Made by a program: the position numbers and the translations under genes
From: Daphnia pulex
Lineage: Eukaryota; Arthropoda; Branchiopoda; Diplostraca; Daphniidae
Assembly (NCBI RefSeq): GCF_021134715.1
Contig: NC_060019.1
Span: 12,662,001-12,726,000, forward strand
Length of the DNA stretch: 64,000 bases
Direction: 5' to 3'
In this document: positions 60,096 to 64,000 of the stretch, one piece after another
Position numbering within the stretch: the first letter of the stretch is position 1
How the letters are laid out: every line of letters begins with the position of its first letter
Notes under the pieces: generated by a model
The model's database searches: none
Seen by the model: the letters and a program-made list of their open reading frames with translations, nothing else
Told to the model about the DNA's origin: nothing

Positions 60096-63067
60096 TGTTT
60101 GTGAATGTGTAATTTGCGGGAACCAATTATCAGCAATAAATTACACCACCGTCATCTAAACAAGAGAAAAAAACGTGAAAATAGCGGAACAACCACATTG
60201 GCAATGAATAATAAATATATATCACTAGAGGCAAGAGAACCGAGTTGAGTATCAGAGCAAATCCAGTGGTACGGCCCTGTATTTCATTTGTCATTGCCGA
60301 CCGTTCAGAAAGTTCTGATATCGTTCGTGAATGCAATCAATTGTTCTTTTTAAAGAAAAAGGGTATTACGAAATGCCTTTACTCGGGGCGTACTATAAAA
60401 ATGTCAAAACGAACGACCCCCACGTGTCAACAAAGTTTGTTTACATATTATATAGGACCTTCATTATTGATTCTGTGCAATCTGGAAAGGGCGTATCTTC
60501 GTCTGGCAATTAGTAAAACTTACAAGACAATGGTGATCTTTAATATCATATACCCTGAAAAGTCCTACTCGTAATTAAAACGCAGCGATTGAAACTTTCG
60601 GCTGCAGCACTTTGAAGAAGGGGAGTTTTTGACAAGTTGGAAATCAGAGCAGAGGAAACTTCTTACTTGGAATTAAGTTCTTGAAGTTGATGAAAGCATT
60701 CAGTGAGAGTTTTGCTGTCCAAGTGCTAGAAAGAATCTGCTCAAGCGATTTCTCAGTATAAATGGTGGAATAAAAGACGATCTTCTATTTTGTTTTAAAA
60801 AAGGGGTTGGAAAACAAGCCGGCACGAAAAATGGCACACGTAAAATGTTGGAAGTCACGTAGGCCACTGGCAGCAGCACTCCCAAAAGGAATATCACATG
60901 GAGAAGACGGAAGAAGTCTTAACTCGTGGGTCACACACACTCGTTTGAAAATTTGACACACTTGTCACAATGGGATTTTTCAATGACGGCAGCAGCACTT
61001 TCAATAAAAGTTTGATCTGTTGTTGGTATAATTCACGAACGAAATTGTTCTAGAACAAATTAGTTCGAGTGGTGTACGCGTCAGCTAGCCGAGAAGAAAA
61101 AGAATAACAGACTGCAGTGGTAAATAAATGAGGGGAAAGCTAAGGAGGAGCTAGGGTAGCCGGGAGCTATATGTCCTCTTTTTCTTTCCGCGCGCTTACT
61201 TCTCAAGCGCCTCTGGTGTTCGAAATGTGAACCAACTTTTCCTAGAATACAGACGACATTGCAGACGACATTGACGACAATTTTCGAAAAACTAAAATGT
61301 CCTCTCTGATTAAATTGATGGCAAGTCAAATTAAGTTAATTTGAAGTAGAAAATGATTCAAGGTGAACTTAAAGTTCAATCGTGTAAGATCAATGTACTC
61401 GGTTGAAAGTAGTTGTTCACCTTGGAAGAAATCCAAAAAATTGTATAATCGAAAAACCTGTTTTTCTCTGGTGAAGGCATGGCCGGATGGTGCTGGGAAA
61501 CAAAGGTCCTGTCCACTACTGCAGCATATTAATCGAAATGGAAAACAACCTGTGAATGTCAGCTTCTCGAGTCCATTCACACCAACAACATTTATGGACG
61601 TCGCTTGCGGTCATTTTGAGAGTCTTTTGTTCTGGTGGTCGGGAAAAAAGTGAAAGGCGATCAACATGGGTTTTTTTCGTTCGTTTAGAGCAATATTGGA
61701 ACGAAGCCAAGGTAAGATCACTTTTTCTTTTTTAAAAAGTCCAATTCAAAATCCCCGTGAAGTTTTTTTTGTAAACGAACGACGAGTTCGTCTGTTATTT
61801 TTGACAAGAGTTGTTCAGACAGTTGGGAAGAATAGTTTATTAGATTATGATTTTCATTCGCTGGTGAAACAAAGACAATAGCTGTACATGTAAATTGTGT
61901 GAAGGGGTGGAGACTGTGAGTATGTGAAAAAGATCCATCTGTTGGGGTTTGTAACATGGAGATAAATTCTAAAAATAGTCGTTGGCAAATGGCGGCCAGA
62001 GCAGCTCGGCTAAAATAGACGGGAAGGAGAGAGCCTAGACCGCCGTTATAGGGAAAAAAAGGCGAACGTTACCGGCCATCTCAGTTGGGCAGAGCAAGTG
62101 GGCCCGTGATCTTCTTTTCAGGCGAGACGCGACCAGTAGAGTATTCACCGTATCGTTGTGAAAAATCTTTGGTATCGACACCGCCTTCATACAAAACCCC
62201 CAAACATCCACCTCCTCCACCTACTTCCTCCTCCCCACTCTCGTTATTCTTTTTCTTTAAATGATACAAAATACTATAGAATTGCATTACAGCCCCGTTG
62301 GCCTGACAAAGGCGTGTCCGCTCGAGTTTTGACGGATCGTTAAAACAATTTGGAATCCGCTCGTCCAACTCCCGTCACAAGGGCCAATTATTGTCGTGGT
62401 TTCAATCTCCCTCTTGAAATAGGTAAGAATTTCGTGTTTATAATGATCCTATTATTTCTTGCATCAAAAGGGCTCGAATCTTGTTTCGTCAAAGTATTTC
62501 TAAAAAATTGATATGCAAATTTTTCCAACCCCAACGTAATAAAGAACACAGCGAACAAAAAGAAGGGGGAAAATGGATAAAACAAATTGGGGGCAACTTA
62601 CTCAACTCGGAGACGGGCTCCGGATGATGGAAGAACGGAGGGACAGTGCAATTCCACCCAGTTCCCTTATCTCCATGGTAGGTGATGAACCTCCACCGCA
62701 ACACACTAAAGATTGAATTACAAATAGTATTGATCCTGCCGACAAATCCCCATCTACCCCACCTGACACCTCCTCATCTCTGTTATAGTCAGTCAATATT
62801 GGGTCCCCCCCCCCCCCCATAAGTTGTGGTATTTGGCTACCGTACCGAGAGCGATCCTTGGTTGTTGTGATGGAAGCATTGTCGTGATGCGGCTAAGTTT
62901 AGACGCCAGCTGCTGGGGCGATCCAGCCGTAGCGGTAGAGTACGGAAGTGTACAGTAGTGCCTGTTGAGTACAGTTTTCCACTTTCTTTCCTCCTCGGCA
63001 GAACCAAGTACGTGTGTTTCAGTGGTTACCAAGACGGACGCTTGTCGCTATTGTTATTATTTAAACG
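60096..63067. other. Divergent region between ZIP13 (-) and the F-box gene (+)
   Basis: About 3 kb without a supported coding gene. It should contain both promoters. An aaATGGCGGCCAG context (61988-61998) resembles a YY1-type element near a transcription start. A C homopolymer of about 12 nt lies at 62806-62818. Small frames on both strands lack protein-like features. Confidence 0.4.
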
Positions 63068-63964
63068 ATGGATCTCTCGACCGACGTAAGTACTACACAA
63101 ATCGCCTTAAAGACAGCAACAACTTTCTGAGACAACCAACAAAAATGTGGTTCAATACATCCATCAGGTCTGGGGTCAGTTGGCGACGTTCAGAGGCACG
63201 CTTGAAGAACAGCACAACGCCAGATCCAAAACGGTTTTTCCATTTTGACATTTTTTCGTTTTTATTAGCATGATCCTTATCCTGTAGCACGTGGATGAAG
63301 CCCCTATCCGTTCATCTTTTCCTCATTCCTCATTTACTTATTATCATTTATAAGTATTCTTGTGTAATGTACTATCTGTCGTAACTTATTCTTTAAGTTC
63401 TTAAACTTCAAACCTCAAAATTTGTCAGTTGGATACATTTTCTGACAAAAGTTAAATACCGAAATCGGGAGTGGATTAACCGACTAGAAATCGCTTTCTG
63501 GTTTGATTGTCTAATTCAATTTCTTTTTTGTGGTGCGTAGACAATTGACAAGTTGCCGGACAAGGTCGTGCTCCAGATTTTTTCGTATTTGAGCCACCGA
63601 GAGATTTGCCGTTTGGCTCGAACTTGTCGAAAATGGCGAATGATCGCGTACGATTCGAGATTGTGGAAATGTGTCTCTCTCCGACCTGAAATGTCTGGCC
63701 TTCATGTGAGCAGTCTTGAAGCTTTATTAGCTTTAATCAGGTTTGCATATGATGAATATCTCTTTTGAATTGTCTCTAAATTATTCTATTTTTGGCCAAA
63801 AAATTAGCATTCGTTTTGGTCCGTCCTTGCGCTACATCGAACTACCCATCGAATTGATAACACATACGGTTTTGTATGAACTTGGAAGCAAATGCCCCAA
63901 TCTCACCCACATGTTGTTGGACTTCAGCACAGCCATGCAGTTGCATGACTTTAACGAGCTACAG
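63068..63964 (+). CDS. F-box protein, probably F-box/LRR type (3' end outside window)
   Basis: Exons 63068-63085, 63541-63740 and 63808-63964, with the last donor (cagGTACGA) leading out of the window; 125 residues are visible. The N-terminus MDLSTD is followed at once by a full F-box: IDKLPDKVVLQIFSYLSHRE then ICRLARTCRKWRMIAYDSRL and WKCVSLRP (residues about 8-54). This recruits Skp1 in SCF ubiquitin ligases. The following segment (FGPSLRYIELPIELITHTVL, CPNLTHMLLDFSTAMQLHDF) looks like the start of leucine-rich repeats. The substrate is unknown, and I do not assign an ortholog. Confidence 0.85.
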
Positions 63965-64000
63965 GTACGAGCATTGTTGCCCTTGGCAACGCATTCAAAT

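Noticed and set aside
60700-60897. 65-codon minus-strand frame starting with a hydrophobic run (IFLLGVLLPVAYV)
   Set aside because: Looks like a signal peptide by chance, but no downstream exon or family could be found and the rest is basic low-complexity.
1-64000. tRNA genes, rRNA, CRISPR arrays, bacterial-type operons or a viral insertion
   Set aside because: No B-box/cloverleaf, repeat-spacer pattern or polymerase/capsid-like frame was seen; intron-rich genes show eukaryotic nuclear DNA.

Overview
The window reads as arthropod nuclear DNA, most likely a crustacean of the Daphnia type. The genes are dense, with GT-AG introns mostly 55-120 bp long, and the families are typical metazoan ones (seipin, WDR43, ZnT7, RPS25, a kinesin-3-type motor, a multi-Tudor protein, MTHFS, PTPS, furin, ZIP13, an F-box protein). 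Species assignment is inference; no search could be run. All exon structures below were joined by hand from splice signals, and each complete coding sequence closes in frame.

Layout. 1-25.7 kb is gene-dense: the 3' end of an unrecognised gene (+), seipin (+) with two possible C-termini, a large C2H2/AT-hook nuclear protein (-), WDR43 (+), zinc transporter ZnT7 (-), RPS25 (+), a kinesin with an unusual loop and no visible FHA domain (+), a four-Tudor protein resembling the RNF17/Qin germline family but without a RING (+), and MTHFS (+). 25.7-43.9 kb is gene-poor. It holds one convincing gene, a secreted coiled-coil protein with a buried hydrophobic stretch and C-terminal 11-residue repeats (-, 35.5-37.0 kb). 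It also holds a possible spliced transcript near 28-29.5 kb, an orphan zinc-binding-looking exon at 43 kb, a probable terminal-inverted-repeat element, short tandem repeats and several near-perfect palindromes. 43.9-64 kb holds PTPS (+), a furin-type proprotein convertase spread over about 11 kb (+), ZIP13 (-), and the start of an F-box gene that runs off the right edge (+).

Links between genes. ZnT7 and ZIP13 move zinc in opposite directions across early secretory membranes, and furin acts in the same compartment. PTPS and MTHFS belong to pterin and folate metabolism. WDR43 and RPS25 belong to ribosome production. These are probably coincidental neighbours in a eukaryotic genome, not operons.

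The most interesting signals are: two alternative furin exons that each encode the last strand of the P domain; two GC-AG introns and a foldback element in the same furin gene; the kinesin whose lysine-rich K-loop position is taken by a Ser/Thr insert; the secreted hydrophobic-segment coiled-coil protein; and a perfect 17-bp inverted repeat with a 1-nt centre at 38.4 kb.
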